Part shown: piece by piece, positions 5,727 through 12,860 of the stretch | Numbering within the stretch: the first letter of the stretch is position 1 | Layout: every line of letters begins with the position of its first letter | DNA from: Oscillospiraceae bacterium | Lineage (GTDB): Bacteria; Bacillota; Clostridia; UMGS1883 | Length of the DNA stretch: 17,096 bases | Direction of reading: 5' to 3' | NCBI GenBank assembly: GCA_015069065.1 | Contig: SVJI01000014.1 | Location: 1-17,096 of the forward strand | Notes under the pieces: generated by a model | The model's input: the letters and a program-made list of their open reading frames with translations, nothing else | Told to the model about the DNA's origin: nothing | Database searches by the model: none | Translations under genes and position numbers: made by a program

Positions 5727-7094
5727 ATGGAAATTTTTGACGTATTGGTTTTGGGCGGTGGTCCCGGCGGATATCTGTGCGCCGAAAGAGCTTCCCAAAA
5801 CGGACTTAAAGCAGCTGTTTTTGAGAAGAAGGCACTGGGCGGTACTTGTCTTAACGAGGGATGTATTCCCACAAAGACATTGCTCAATTCTTCCAAAATG
5901 TATCGCCATGCTAAGGAAAGCGAAGCATTCGGCGTTACTGCAACCGGCGTAACCTACGACCATGCAAAGGTTGTTGAGAGAAAGGACAAGGTTGTAAAAA
6001 CTTTGGTTTCCGGCGTTGGTGCTACAATGAAAGCAAACAAGGTTACTGTTGTTTCTGCAAACGCAGTAGTAAAGGGCCGCGGAGAAAACGGATTTATGGT
6101 TGAGGCAGATGGTCAGGTTTACGAGGGTAAGCGCCTTGTAATCGCTACCGGTTCCGAAACTGTTGTACCTCCTGTTCCCGGTCTTAAGGAGGGCTTGGAG
6201 TCAGGCTTTGTGGTTACAAACCGCGAGGTTCTTGATGAAAAGAAGCTCCCCGAAAAGCTTGTTGTTATCGGCGGCGGTGTAATAGGCCTTGAAATGGCGT
6301 ATTACTTTGCAAGTGTTGGCGTATCTGTTACAGTTATTGAAATGATGCCCAAAATTGCAGGTGCTACCGACAGCGATATCTGTAAGGTTCTTACCGATGC
6401 TTTTGAAAAGCGCGGCATGGAATTTAAGCTTTCATGCAAGGTTCTTGAGGTTAAGAAGAACAGCGTTATCTACGAAGAAAACGGCGAGAAAAAGGAGCTT
6501 AAGTGTGACAAGGTTCTCCTTTCTGCCGGACGTAAGCCCTCAACTGCAGGTATAGGTATTGAATCACTGCAGCTTGATATGGACAGAGCTGCCATAAAGA
6601 CAGACCGCCATCTCTGCACAAATGTTTCAGGCGTGTATGCAATTGGTGACTGTAACGGAAAGCTGATGCTTGCACATACTGCTTACCGTGAAGCAGAGGT
6701 TGCAGTAAACCATATGGTAGGAAAAAGTGATGAGATGCGCTACGATGTAATCCCTTCTGTTATCTATACAGACCCCGAGGTTGCAAGCGTAGGTCTCAGC
6801 AAAGAGGCTGCCGAGGAAAAGGGTATGAAGGTTAAGGAGGTTAAACTCCCCATGTCATACGCAGGCAGATACCTTGCTGAAACAGAGGGCGGCAAGGGCT
6901 TCATCAAAATCGTAATCGATACAGACAGAAACCGCATGGTAGGCTGTCACATGGTTGGTTCATACGCTTCTGAAATCATCATGACAGCTACAATGATGGT
7001 TGACACAGAGCTTACCCCCAACCGTCTGCAGAAGCTCGTATTCCCGCATCCTACTGTAGCGGAAATTATCAGAGAAGCAATTTTTCACATATAA
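5727..7094 (+). CDS. lpdA: Dihydrolipoamide dehydrogenase (E3)
   Basis: 455 aa flavoprotein that reoxidises the dihydrolipoyl arm of E2 and reduces NAD+. FAD-binding GGGPGG (10-15); redox disulfide in GGTCLNEGCIPTK (C41, C46); the second nucleotide-binding fold VVIGGGVIGLEMA near 180; the FAD-contacting GVYAIGDCNG block near 310; and the C-terminal dimer-interface HPTVAE (H441, E446) that completes the active site of the partner subunit. AAGGAGAT lies 6 nt before the ATG. It starts 30 bp after the E2 stop. There is no N-terminal lipoyl domain, unlike some acetoin or pyruvate E3 proteins. Full length with all catalytic residues. Confidence 0.95.
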   Translation: MEIFDVLVLGGGPGGYLCAERASQNGLKAAVFEKKALGGTCLNEGCIPTKTLLNSSKMYRHAKESEAFGVTATGVTYDHAKVVERKDKVVKTLVSGVGATMKANKVTVVSANAVVKGRGENGFMVEADGQVYEGKRLVIATGSETVVPPVPGLKEGLESGFVVTNREVLDEKKLPEKLVVIGGGVIGLEMAYYFASVGVSVTVIEMMPKIAGATDSDICKVLTDAFEKRGMEFKLSCKVLEVKKNSVIYEENGEKKELKCDKVLLSAGRKPSTAGIGIESLQLDMDRAAIKTDRHLCTNVSGVYAIGDCNGKLMLAHTAYREAEVAVNHMVGKSDEMRYDVIPSVIYTDPEVASVGLSKEAAEEKGMKVKEVKLPMSYAGRYLAETEGGKGFIKIVIDTDRNRMVGCHMVGSYASEIIMTATMMVDTELTPNRLQKLVFPHPTVAEIIREAIFHI

Positions 7095-7130
7095 TCAATA
7101 AAATAATCAATAAAGAGGAGGAAATATAAT

Positions 7131-9596
7131 ATGCCTAAGAGTTTATTTGTCGATCCTGTCGAGACCTTAGCTCCCGGCAAAATAACCTTTAACGACATTC
7201 CGGTAAACGTGTACAACAGAACAATCGAGGAAGAGCGTAAGCGCTTCAGCGATGATGACCTTGTTCGTATTTACCGCGATATCACAGTTCTTCGTGAGTT
7301 TGAATCCATGCTTAGCCTTATCAAGACACAGGGCGTTTACAATGGAATCGAAACTACATATCCCGGCCCCGCTCACCTGTCAGTAGGACAGGAGGCTGCC
7401 GCTGTTGGTCAGGCATATCTTCTTGACCAGAACGATTTCTCATTCGGCTCTCATCGTAGCCACTCAGAAATTCTCGCAAAGGCACTTTCCTGTATTCACA
7501 AGCTTAGTGAACAGGACCTTATGACAATAATGGAGGGATTCCTCGGCGGTAGTGCTCTTCGTGCTACTGAAAAGCTCGGTCCTGTTGACGACGTAAAGGA
7601 GCTTGCTATCCGTTTCATCCTCTATGGAACATTGTCTGAGATTTTCGCACGTGAAACTGGCTTCCATAAGGGTATGGGCGGCTCAATGCACGCATTCTTC
7701 CTGCCCTTTGGTATTTATCCCAATAACGCTATCGTTGGTGGTAGTGCAGCTATCGCAACAGGTGCGGCACTCTTTAAAAAGGTTAACGGTAAGCAGGGTA
7801 TCGTTGTTTGTAACAGCGGTGACGGTTCAATGGCACGTGGTCCTGTTTGGGAAGCAATGAACTTTGCTGCTATGGACCAGTTTCACACTCTGTGGGAAAG
7901 CCATAACGGCGGTATGCCTATTCTTTACAACGTATTTAATAACTCCTACGGTATGGGTGACCAGACCCGTGGTGAAACAATGGGTTATGATATGCTTGCT
8001 CGTATCGGCTCAGGTGTAAGCCCCACTCAGTTCCATGCTGAACGTGTAAACGGCTTCAATCCTCTTGCTGTTATCGATGCTATGGAGCGTAAGCTTGAAA
8101 TTCTCCGTAAGGGTGAAGGTCCGGTTATGCTTGATACTCTTACATACCGTTACAGCGGACATTCAGTATCTGACCAGAACGCATACCGTACTAAGGAAGA
8201 AATCGAAGCATGGCAGGCAATTGACCCGATTATCACATATCGTAAGAGCCTTGTTGACGCAGGTGTTGCATCTGATTCTAAGATGGAAGAAATCCTTGCA
8301 AAGACAGCTGAGCGTATGACAATGATTTGTAAGGCTGCATCTGACCCAGAGGTTAGCCCCTATGTAAACTTCAAGACAGACCCCGCAGTTGTAGAGCGCA
8401 TGATGTTCTCAAACGAAAAGGTTGAGAAGTTTGACGACCGCGAGCCTGAGGTTAATATGCCCCTTGAAGAGGTTCCCGCATATAAGAAGCTTAAGGAAAA
8501 GGAACGCTGCCCGATTAAGGACGGAAAGCCTGTTTCCAAGATGAAGCTCTTTAACCTTCGTGACGCAATGAGCGAAGTAATATATGACCGTTTCTACGAA
8601 GATCCTACACTTATCGCTTACGGTGAGGACTGCCGTGACTGGGGTGGCGCATTCGCAGTATATCGTGGAATGATGGATGCGTTCCCACACTGCCGTTTGT
8701 TCAACTCTCCCATCGCCGAGGCAGCTATCGTAGGTACAGCGGTTGGTTATGCACTTTCAGGCGGACGCGCGCTCGTAGAGCTTATGTATGCTGACTTCAT
8801 CGGTTGTGCAGGTGACGAAATCTTCAACCAGATGAGTAAGTGGCAGGCAATGAGTGCCGGTATCCTTAAGATGCCCGTTGTTCTCAGAGTATCTGTAGGT
8901 TCTAAGTATGGTGCACAGCACTCTCAGGACTGGACAGCGCTTTGTGCACATATCCCCGGACTTAAGGTTTGCTTCCCTGCAACACCTTGGGAGGCAAAGG
9001 GTCTTATGGAAGCTGCGCTTAAGGGTACTGACCCTGTTGTATTCTTTGAAAGCCAGAGAATTTATGACGTTGGTGAGCAGTTCCACGAGGGCGGCGTACC
9101 TGCAGAGCGTTACGAAATTGAGTTTGGTGATACAAACAAGGTTCGTGACGGTAAGGATGTAACAATCCTTACAATCGGTGCGGCTCTTTACCGCGCTATG
9201 GATGCTGCTAAGCAGCTTAGCGAAAAATACGGTATGGAGGCAGATGTTATTAACATCCATTCTCTTGTACCCCTTGATTATACAAAGATTATTGAGTCTG
9301 TACGCAAGACAGGCAGAGTTGTTCTTGTATCTGATGCTTGTGCACGCGGCTCATTCCTTAACGACGTTGCGAAGAATATAACAGAGCTTTGCTTCGATGA
9401 CCTCGATGCACCGCCCGTTGTTGTAGGCGCACGCAACTGGATTACACCTCCCTTTGAATTCGATGAATTCTTCTTCCCGCAGGCAGGATGGATTATCGAT
9501 GCAATTCACGAAAAGCTTGTTCCGCTTCCCGGACACGTTGTTGAAAACGGCTGCACAGAGGCAGAGGCTTGCCGCAGAGCTAAAGAGGGAGTATAA
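7131..9596 (+). CDS. Fused alpha-beta thiamine-diphosphate E1 component of a 2-oxoacid dehydrogenase-type complex
   Basis: 821 aa single chain carrying both E1 subunits that are usually separate. The alpha half (about 40-410) has HLSVGQEAAAVG, HRSHSE, the GMGGSMH loop, the TPP/Mg motif GDGS (230-233) ending in NN (270-271), and the loop YRYSGHSVSD near 340. The beta half (about 470-821) has AYGEDCRDWGGAF, FNSPIAEAAIVGTAVG, a transketolase-type central fold and a C-terminal domain. A ~60-residue charged linker joins them. Two insertions differ from classical E1 alpha: about 40 residues before GMGGSMH, and about 10 residues (HTLWESHNGG) between GDGS and NN. GAGGAGG lies 10 nt before the ATG. 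It binds E2 at the subunit-binding domain. Substrate unknown: pyruvate, branched 2-oxoacid and acetoin are all open. Confidence 0.88.
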   Translation: MPKSLFVDPVETLAPGKITFNDIPVNVYNRTIEEERKRFSDDDLVRIYRDITVLREFESMLSLIKTQGVYNGIETTYPGPAHLSVGQEAAAVGQAYLLDQNDFSFGSHRSHSEILAKALSCIHKLSEQDLMTIMEGFLGGSALRATEKLGPVDDVKELAIRFILYGTLSEIFARETGFHKGMGGSMHAFFLPFGIYPNNAIVGGSAAIATGAALFKKVNGKQGIVVCNSGDGSMARGPVWEAMNFAAMDQFHTLWESHNGGMPILYNVFNNSYGMGDQTRGETMGYDMLARIGSGVSPTQFHAERVNGFNPLAVIDAMERKLEILRKGEGPVMLDTLTYRYSGHSVSDQNAYRTKEEIEAWQAIDPIITYRKSLVDAGVASDSKMEEILAKTAERMTMICKAASDPEVSPYVNFKTDPAVVERMMFSNEKVEKFDDREPEVNMPLEEVPAYKKLKEKERCPIKDGKPVSKMKLFNLRDAMSEVIYDRFYEDPTLIAYGEDCRDWGGAFAVYRGMMDAFPHCRLFNSPIAEAAIVGTAVGYALSGGRALVELMYADFIGCAGDEIFNQMSKWQAMSAGILKMPVVLRVSVGSKYGAQHSQDWTALCAHIPGLKVCFPATPWEAKGLMEAALKGTDPVVFFESQRIYDVGEQFHEGGVPAERYEIEFGDTNKVRDGKDVTILTIGAALYRAMDAAKQLSEKYGMEADVINIHSLVPLDYTKIIESVRKTGRVVLVSDACARGSFLNDVAKNITELCFDDLDAPPVVVGARNWITPPFEFDEFFFPQAGWIIDAIHEKLVPLPGHVVENGCTEAEACRRAKEGV

Positions 9597-10217
9597 TTGG
9601 AAATTAAAAGAACCGCAAATGCAGGGGTTTTGCTGAAAATGGATGGAAAAACCATCCTGCTGGACGGGGTGTGTAAGCAACTGCCGCCCTATGAGGCAAC
9701 ACCCGATAGCTTGCGGAGGGAGCTGATTGAAGCTCCTGCGGACATACTGGCATTTACGCATTATCATGCCGACCATTATGATGCTGAGTATGCCGCACTG
9801 TATGGAAAAAAGACACTCCGGTCCGTTTACGGACCGGAGTTCTCCCATTCTGTAGATATCGGCGGTATTCAAATCATCCCGATAAAGACCAGACACATAG
9901 GTAAAGCGGATGTGGAACACGTCAGCTTTATCATAAAGGGGAGCAGGTGTGTATGGTTTATGGGAGATGCGTCCCCCCTTGAATGGAAAAATTTAAATGG
10001 TTCTCCCTCTTCGGATGTGTTGATTGTGCCATATGCATATGCAATTACAGATTCAGCGTGGAAAATCTCCAAGGAGCTGGGGGCGAAGTCTATAGTACTG
10101 CTCCATATGCCTGTGAAAGAAAATGACCCATACGGCCTTTGGGAGGCTGTGGAAAAAACAACGCAGGGCGACCCCTGCCTGCATATCCCCGAAATGGGAC
10201 AGATATTAAACCTTTAA
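9597..10217 (+). CDS. MBL-fold metal-dependent hydrolase (UlaG-like)
   Basis: 206 aa. It starts with TTG directly after the E1 stop (TAATTG), with AGAGGGAG (9584-9591) 5 nt upstream inside the E1 gene, so it is translationally coupled to E1. The metallo-beta-lactamase signature THYHADHYD gives H55, H57, D59, H60; a further His in KTRHIG (about 99), the Asp of FMGDAS (about 125) and the late His of LLHMPV (about 172) fit the remaining metal ligands. No partner domain or signal peptide. Members hydrolyse phosphodiesters, lactones or thioesters such as acyl-glutathione. Placed last in an E2-E3-E1 operon, a role in clearing a toxic thioester or lactone by-product is possible but is only inference. 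Codon use is less AAG/CGT-biased than in the preceding genes. Confidence 0.8.
   Translation: MEIKRTANAGVLLKMDGKTILLDGVCKQLPPYEATPDSLRRELIEAPADILAFTHYHADHYDAEYAALYGKKTLRSVYGPEFSHSVDIGGIQIIPIKTRHIGKADVEHVSFIIKGSRCVWFMGDASPLEWKNLNGSPSSDVLIVPYAYAITDSAWKISKELGAKSIVLLHMPVKENDPYGLWEAVEKTTQGDPCLHIPEMGQILNL
9815..9840 (+). repeat. Perfect GC-rich hairpin inside the MBL gene
   Basis: ACTCCGGTCCG (9815-9825), loop TTTA (9826-9829), CGGACCGGAGT (9830-9840): a perfect 11-bp stem with a 4-nt loop in coding sequence. No T-run follows, so it is not an ordinary terminator. Confidence 0.6.
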
Positions 10218-10257
10218 GGACTGTGATAACAGGCTTTTGAGCCGTCACGGTCCTTTT
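10216..10257 (+). terminator. Terminator of the E2-E3-E1-MBL operon
   Basis: AAGGACTGTGA (10216-10226) pairs with TCACGGTCCTT (10245-10255) with one wobble, enclosing a smaller GGCT-TTTG-AGCC hairpin (10232-10243). T5 runs from 10253 to 10257. The stem starts inside the stop codon of the MBL gene. Confidence 0.8.
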
Positions 10258-10265
10258 TGCGTAAG

Positions 10266-10293
10266 TTGACAAAATTTGTATTTATGGTATAAT
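10266..10293 (+). promoter_or_regulatory. deoR2 promoter
   Basis: Perfect TTGACA (10266-10271), 16-bp spacer, perfect TATAAT (10288-10293). The transcript would start near 10300, giving a ~58-nt leader before deoR2. I see no clear dyad operator here. Confidence 0.75.
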
Positions 10294-10358
10294 TAAGGTG
10301 GAAATAAACGTGAACAATCGGCTATAATAAGGCTAATACAGCTTTTTGGGGGTTAATT

Positions 10359-11114
10359 ATGGGAACAGATAACAGGAAGCAAACAATACTGGATTTGCTT
10401 AAGAAAAACGGCAGTATAAAGGTGGCGGAGCTTAGCACAATTTTAGATGTGTCGGAGGTTACTGTCAGAAACTATCTGGCTGATATGGAGAGTAAGGGAC
10501 TTCTTTCCCGAGTGCATGGGGGAGCGGTAAGCTCTTACAAGCCGTATTACAGTATGAACCTGACTCAAAGGCTGGAAACAAACCAGACACAAAAGGTTGA
10601 GATTGCGCAAAAAATCGCACAAATGATAGAGCCCAATGACACAATCATGCTTAATGCAGGCACAACCACGCTTTTCACATTCAGAAAATTCCCTGTGGAT
10701 TATAACTTAAATATCGTGACCAATTCAATTGCCGTGGCTCTGGAGGCATCGGGAAATCCTAATTATAACGTAGTACTCATTGGCGGCAGTGTCAACACGA
10801 AGTACCAGTTTTCCTACGGCAGTCAGGCGGTGGCACAGCTGAGGAATTACCATGCAGAAAAACTGATTCTGTCAGTAGATGGGGTGGATATAAAGCGTGG
10901 GTTTACAACGTATTACGATAAAGAGGTTGCCGTTGACCGTGCAATGATTGAACAATCGGATATGTGCATTGTAGCCGCCGACCATTCAAAGTTCCGCAAT
11001 AACGCCTTTGCAAAGATATCCGAGCTTAGTGTGGCTGACCGCATTGTTACGGATATCGTTGAAGACGATGCATATTTTAACGAAATCAGGGATTTGGGCA
11101 TAGAAATTATTTAA
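10359..11114 (+). CDS. DeoR/GlpR-family transcriptional regulator (deoR2)
   Basis: 251 aa, standard DeoR-family repressor. N-terminal winged helix: RKQTILDLLKKNGSIKVAELS, recognition helix SEVTVRNYLADMESKGLLSRVHGGAV (about 31-56). Effector domain: NAGTTTLFTFRKF near 101-113, NLNIVTNSIAVALE, LIGGSVN, DGVDIKRGFTT near 175, then AADHSKFRNNAFAKI near 210 with the intact D-x-SK motif that deoR1 has lost. GGGGG lies 7 nt before the ATG. It directly precedes the TPI-like/SIS/YjbQ/FSA operon on the same strand and probably represses it through the TTTCGTT-type sites at 11121-11169. The inducer is expected to be a phosphorylated sugar made by the operon, but this is inference. Confidence 0.92.
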   Translation: MGTDNRKQTILDLLKKNGSIKVAELSTILDVSEVTVRNYLADMESKGLLSRVHGGAVSSYKPYYSMNLTQRLETNQTQKVEIAQKIAQMIEPNDTIMLNAGTTTLFTFRKFPVDYNLNIVTNSIAVALEASGNPNYNVVLIGGSVNTKYQFSYGSQAVAQLRNYHAEKLILSVDGVDIKRGFTTYYDKEVAVDRAMIEQSDMCIVAADHSKFRNNAFAKISELSVADRIVTDIVEDDAYFNEIRDLGIEII

Positions 11115-11120
11115 AAAACC

Positions 11121-11169
11121 TCTTTCGTTATAGTTACGAACAATAAAAAATCATAAAAACAACGAAAGA
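11121..11169 (+). promoter_or_regulatory. Candidate DeoR2 operator cluster
   Basis: Three related half-sites just upstream of the TPI-like promoter: TCTTTCGTT (11121-11129), ACGAA facing it (11136-11140, giving TTCGT-7 bp-ACGAA), and AACGAAAGA (11161-11169), a perfect inverted copy of the first. Sites with CTTTCGTT or TTCG cores are known for several DeoR-family repressors such as AgaR and GlpR. The outer arms with the following TTTTG could also act as a weak terminator of deoR2. Confidence 0.5.
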
Positions 11170-11174
11170 TTTTG

Positions 11175-11203
11175 TTGACATTCTATACCTGATATATTAT
11201 AAT
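11175..11203 (+). promoter_or_regulatory. Strong promoter of the sugar-phosphate operon
   Basis: Perfect TTGACA (11175-11180), 17-bp spacer, perfect TATAAT (11198-11203). Transcription from about 11210 leaves no room for a ribosome site before the ATG at 11216, which supports the later start at 11255. Confidence 0.8.
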
Positions 11204-11254
11204 ATTTAAGGGCTCATGCGCCCCACTTTTAAAGAAATCAGGAGAGTGAAAGAT

Positions 11255-11959
11255 ATGTACAAAGGATTGAATATTAAACCGCCGTTTTTTGAAGTAGGGC
11301 CAAAGGCTTTCTTATACGGTGAAAAAATGCTCAAGCTCGCACAGGTAATTGATAAAACTGCGATGAAGTATGATGTTGATGTTATTGTAACTCCCCAGTA
11401 CACAGATATTAAGCTGCTTGCAGACAATACCGAAAGGATTCTCGTTTTTGCGCAGCATATGGATTATCTTCCCATTGGCCGCGGTCTTGGAAGCGTGCTT
11501 CCCGAGGCAGTAAAGGCAGCGGGTGCAGTAGGCGTTATGCTTAACCATGCTGAAAAGCCTCTCACTTTGGAGGAAATTGAAAAGACAATCGCCCGTGCTG
11601 ACGAGGTAGGTCTGGGAACTATCGTATGTGCAGACACAGTTGAGGATGTTAAGGCTATCGCAAAGATGGGACCGAATCTTATTGTGGCAGAGCCAACAGA
11701 CCTTATCGGTACAGGCCAGACAAGTGACAGCAACTACGTTATAGAGACAATAAAGACTGTTCGTGAAATCAATCCTGACATCATGGTTCTTCAGGGTGCA
11801 GGTATCTCCAACGGTCAGGACGTTTATAATACAATCAAGCTCGGTGCACAGGCAACAGGAACAACAAGCGGAATTATGAAATCTGACAGACCCTATGAAA
11901 TGGTTGAGGAGATGCTGTTTAACCTACGCAAAGCATGGGACGAATGCAACGGTCGCTGA
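11255..11959 (+). CDS. Triose-phosphate isomerase-family protein, divergent archaeal-like type
   Basis: 234 aa, shorter than the ~250 aa of bacterial TPI and like archaeal TPI. Recognisable blocks: DVIVTPQYTDI, GRGLGSVLPEAVKAAGAVGVMLNHAEKPL (catalytic His in LNHAEK), LIVAEPTDLIGTG (catalytic Glu and the flexible loop), and VLQGAGISNGQD (phosphate-binding). The N-terminal N-x-K of true TPIs reads GPK (VGPKAFLYG): Lys kept, Asn replaced by Gly. That change and the DeoR-controlled sugar operon suggest a substrate other than, or beside, glyceraldehyde-3-phosphate, for example a tetrose or ketose phosphate. The start at 11255 is chosen for AGGAG 10 nt upstream and because the ATG at 11216 is too near the transcript start. 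The last codons and stop overlap the arm of an inverted-repeat element. Confidence 0.75.
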   Translation: MYKGLNIKPPFFEVGPKAFLYGEKMLKLAQVIDKTAMKYDVDVIVTPQYTDIKLLADNTERILVFAQHMDYLPIGRGLGSVLPEAVKAAGAVGVMLNHAEKPLTLEEIEKTIARADEVGLGTIVCADTVEDVKAIAKMGPNLIVAEPTDLIGTGQTSDSNYVIETIKTVREINPDIMVLQGAGISNGQDVYNTIKLGAQATGTTSGIMKSDRPYEMVEEMLFNLRKAWDECNGR

Positions 11960-12181
11960 AAAGCAGCACCGACCGCAAAACGCGACAATGAACAGTGGAT
12001 GTGCCATATTTGAATGGCGGACAATATCTCTTTGACTGTTTAATGTAGAAATTCGCCATAACGAATTTCAGATGTTAAGCGTTTTGCTATCCACGAACTT
12101 CACCCTCGCAGTACCTATGTACAGCTTCGGGCAAGCCCCAAGGGGTTCAGTTCGTAAATTCTGTACTACTTTTCAGCAACC
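11951..12181. repeat. 231-bp inverted-repeat-bounded element between the TPI-like and SIS genes
   Basis: GGTCGCTGAAAAGCAGCAC (11951-11969) recurs inverted at 12163-12181 with three transitions, all of which are G.U pairs in a minus-strand RNA. The left arm contains the stop codon of the TPI-like gene. Inside are more paired segments: GCAAAACGC (11975-11983) with 12079-12087, GTGGAT (11995-12000) with 12089-12094 (interleaved with the former), a GAAATTCG/CGAATTTC hairpin (12048-12069), GTACAG/CTGTAC (12119-12124, 12161-12166), and CCCC-AA-GGGG (12136-12145). No credible gene is present in 11960-12239. It could be a miniature mobile element or a structured intercistronic RNA; no clear target duplication is seen. 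Confidence 0.5.
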
Positions 12182-12239
12182 TCCTAAGCGTTCGCTGGAA
12201 AGAAGAAAACCCATAAAACACGAAAAGGAATACATAACT

Positions 12240-12833
12240 ATGAAAAAAGAAGCACTTGAAATGGCAAAACAGGCTTACATAACCGAAAGTGAATGTATCG
12301 CTGAAATGGCGAATTATTTCGACGAGGAAGCTTATGCAAAAGCAGTTGAGCTTCTCAAAAATGCCGAAAGAATAGGTACAAGCGGCTGCGGTCACAGCGG
12401 AATTATCTGTCAGCATTTTGCACACCTTATGTGTTGCATTGAGCAGCCGGCAAGATTTATTTCCCCCGCAGAGGGTCCCCATGGAGCAACAGGCTTTTTG
12501 CAGCAGGGCGATGTAATGGTTTTTGCATCACGCGGCGGAAAAACAAAGGAGCTTATGGTACTTGTAGATATCTGTAAAAAGAAGGGCGTAAAGATTATAA
12601 CCGTTACGGAAAATCTTGAATCACCCCTTGCAGAGGCGGCAGATGTTGTACTTAAGCAGTATGTAAACCGTGAAACGGACAAGTATAATTGTCAGGGAAC
12701 AACATCATCTACCTCACTGGCAGTAATTTTCCACGTTCTGCAGACAATGCTTATCGAGGAAACAGGGTTTAAGAATGAGCAGTTTGCTCTCGTTCACCCC
12801 GGCGGAGCAGTTGGTGAAAGACTTAATAAATAA
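12240..12833 (+). CDS. SIS-domain sugar-phosphate isomerase-like protein (KdsD/GutQ/PHI-like)
   Basis: 197 aa, a single SIS (sugar isomerase) domain without the CBS domains of KdsD/GutQ. It resembles aldose-ketose phosphate isomerases such as arabinose-5-phosphate isomerase and 6-phospho-3-hexuloisomerase. Visible: GTSGCGHSGIICQHFA near 43-58, the PAEGPHG segment near 80 (compare PAEASHG in KdsD), the phosphate-binding ASRGGKTKE (instead of the common SxSGET), IITVTEN, NCQGTTSSTSLAVI, and the C-terminal HPGGAVGERL with the catalytic-type His. The ATG at 12240 follows AAAAGGAA by about 10 nt; the reading frame stays open back to 12072, but that stretch lies in the repeat element and lacks a ribosome site. 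It probably supplies the ketose phosphate for the aldolase at 13582. Substrate unknown. Confidence 0.8.
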   Translation: MKKEALEMAKQAYITESECIAEMANYFDEEAYAKAVELLKNAERIGTSGCGHSGIICQHFAHLMCCIEQPARFISPAEGPHGATGFLQQGDVMVFASRGGKTKELMVLVDICKKKGVKIITVTENLESPLAEAADVVLKQYVNRETDKYNCQGTTSSTSLAVIFHVLQTMLIEETGFKNEQFALVHPGGAVGERLNK

Positions 12834-12860
12834 TATATATTTTTTTAGGAGGATTTAATC

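Noticed and set aside
8757..9260. Minus-strand ORFs opposite the E1 gene
   Set aside because: They mirror the biased codon use of the E1 coding strand and have no motif or ribosome site.
4446..9596. Firm assignment as pyruvate or acetoin dehydrogenase
   Set aside because: Lipoyl, thiamine and flavin motifs are common to all members of the superfamily, and no substrate-defining neighbour such as acuC or acoR is present.
11121..11169. Strong terminator after deoR2
   Set aside because: The 9-bp arms enclose a 31-nt loop and only TTTTG follows; position and half-site symmetry suit an operator better, though weak termination is possible.
12072..12239. N-terminal extension of the SIS protein
   Set aside because: The frame is open, but the stretch lies largely in the inverted-repeat element, has low-complexity non-homologous translation and no ribosome site; the ATG at 12240 has one and gives the normal SIS N-terminus.
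12834..12860. Thiamine riboswitch controlling the YjbQ gene
   Set aside because: The intergenic gap is only 27 bp and lacks THI-box sequence, so a thiamine role is not supported.
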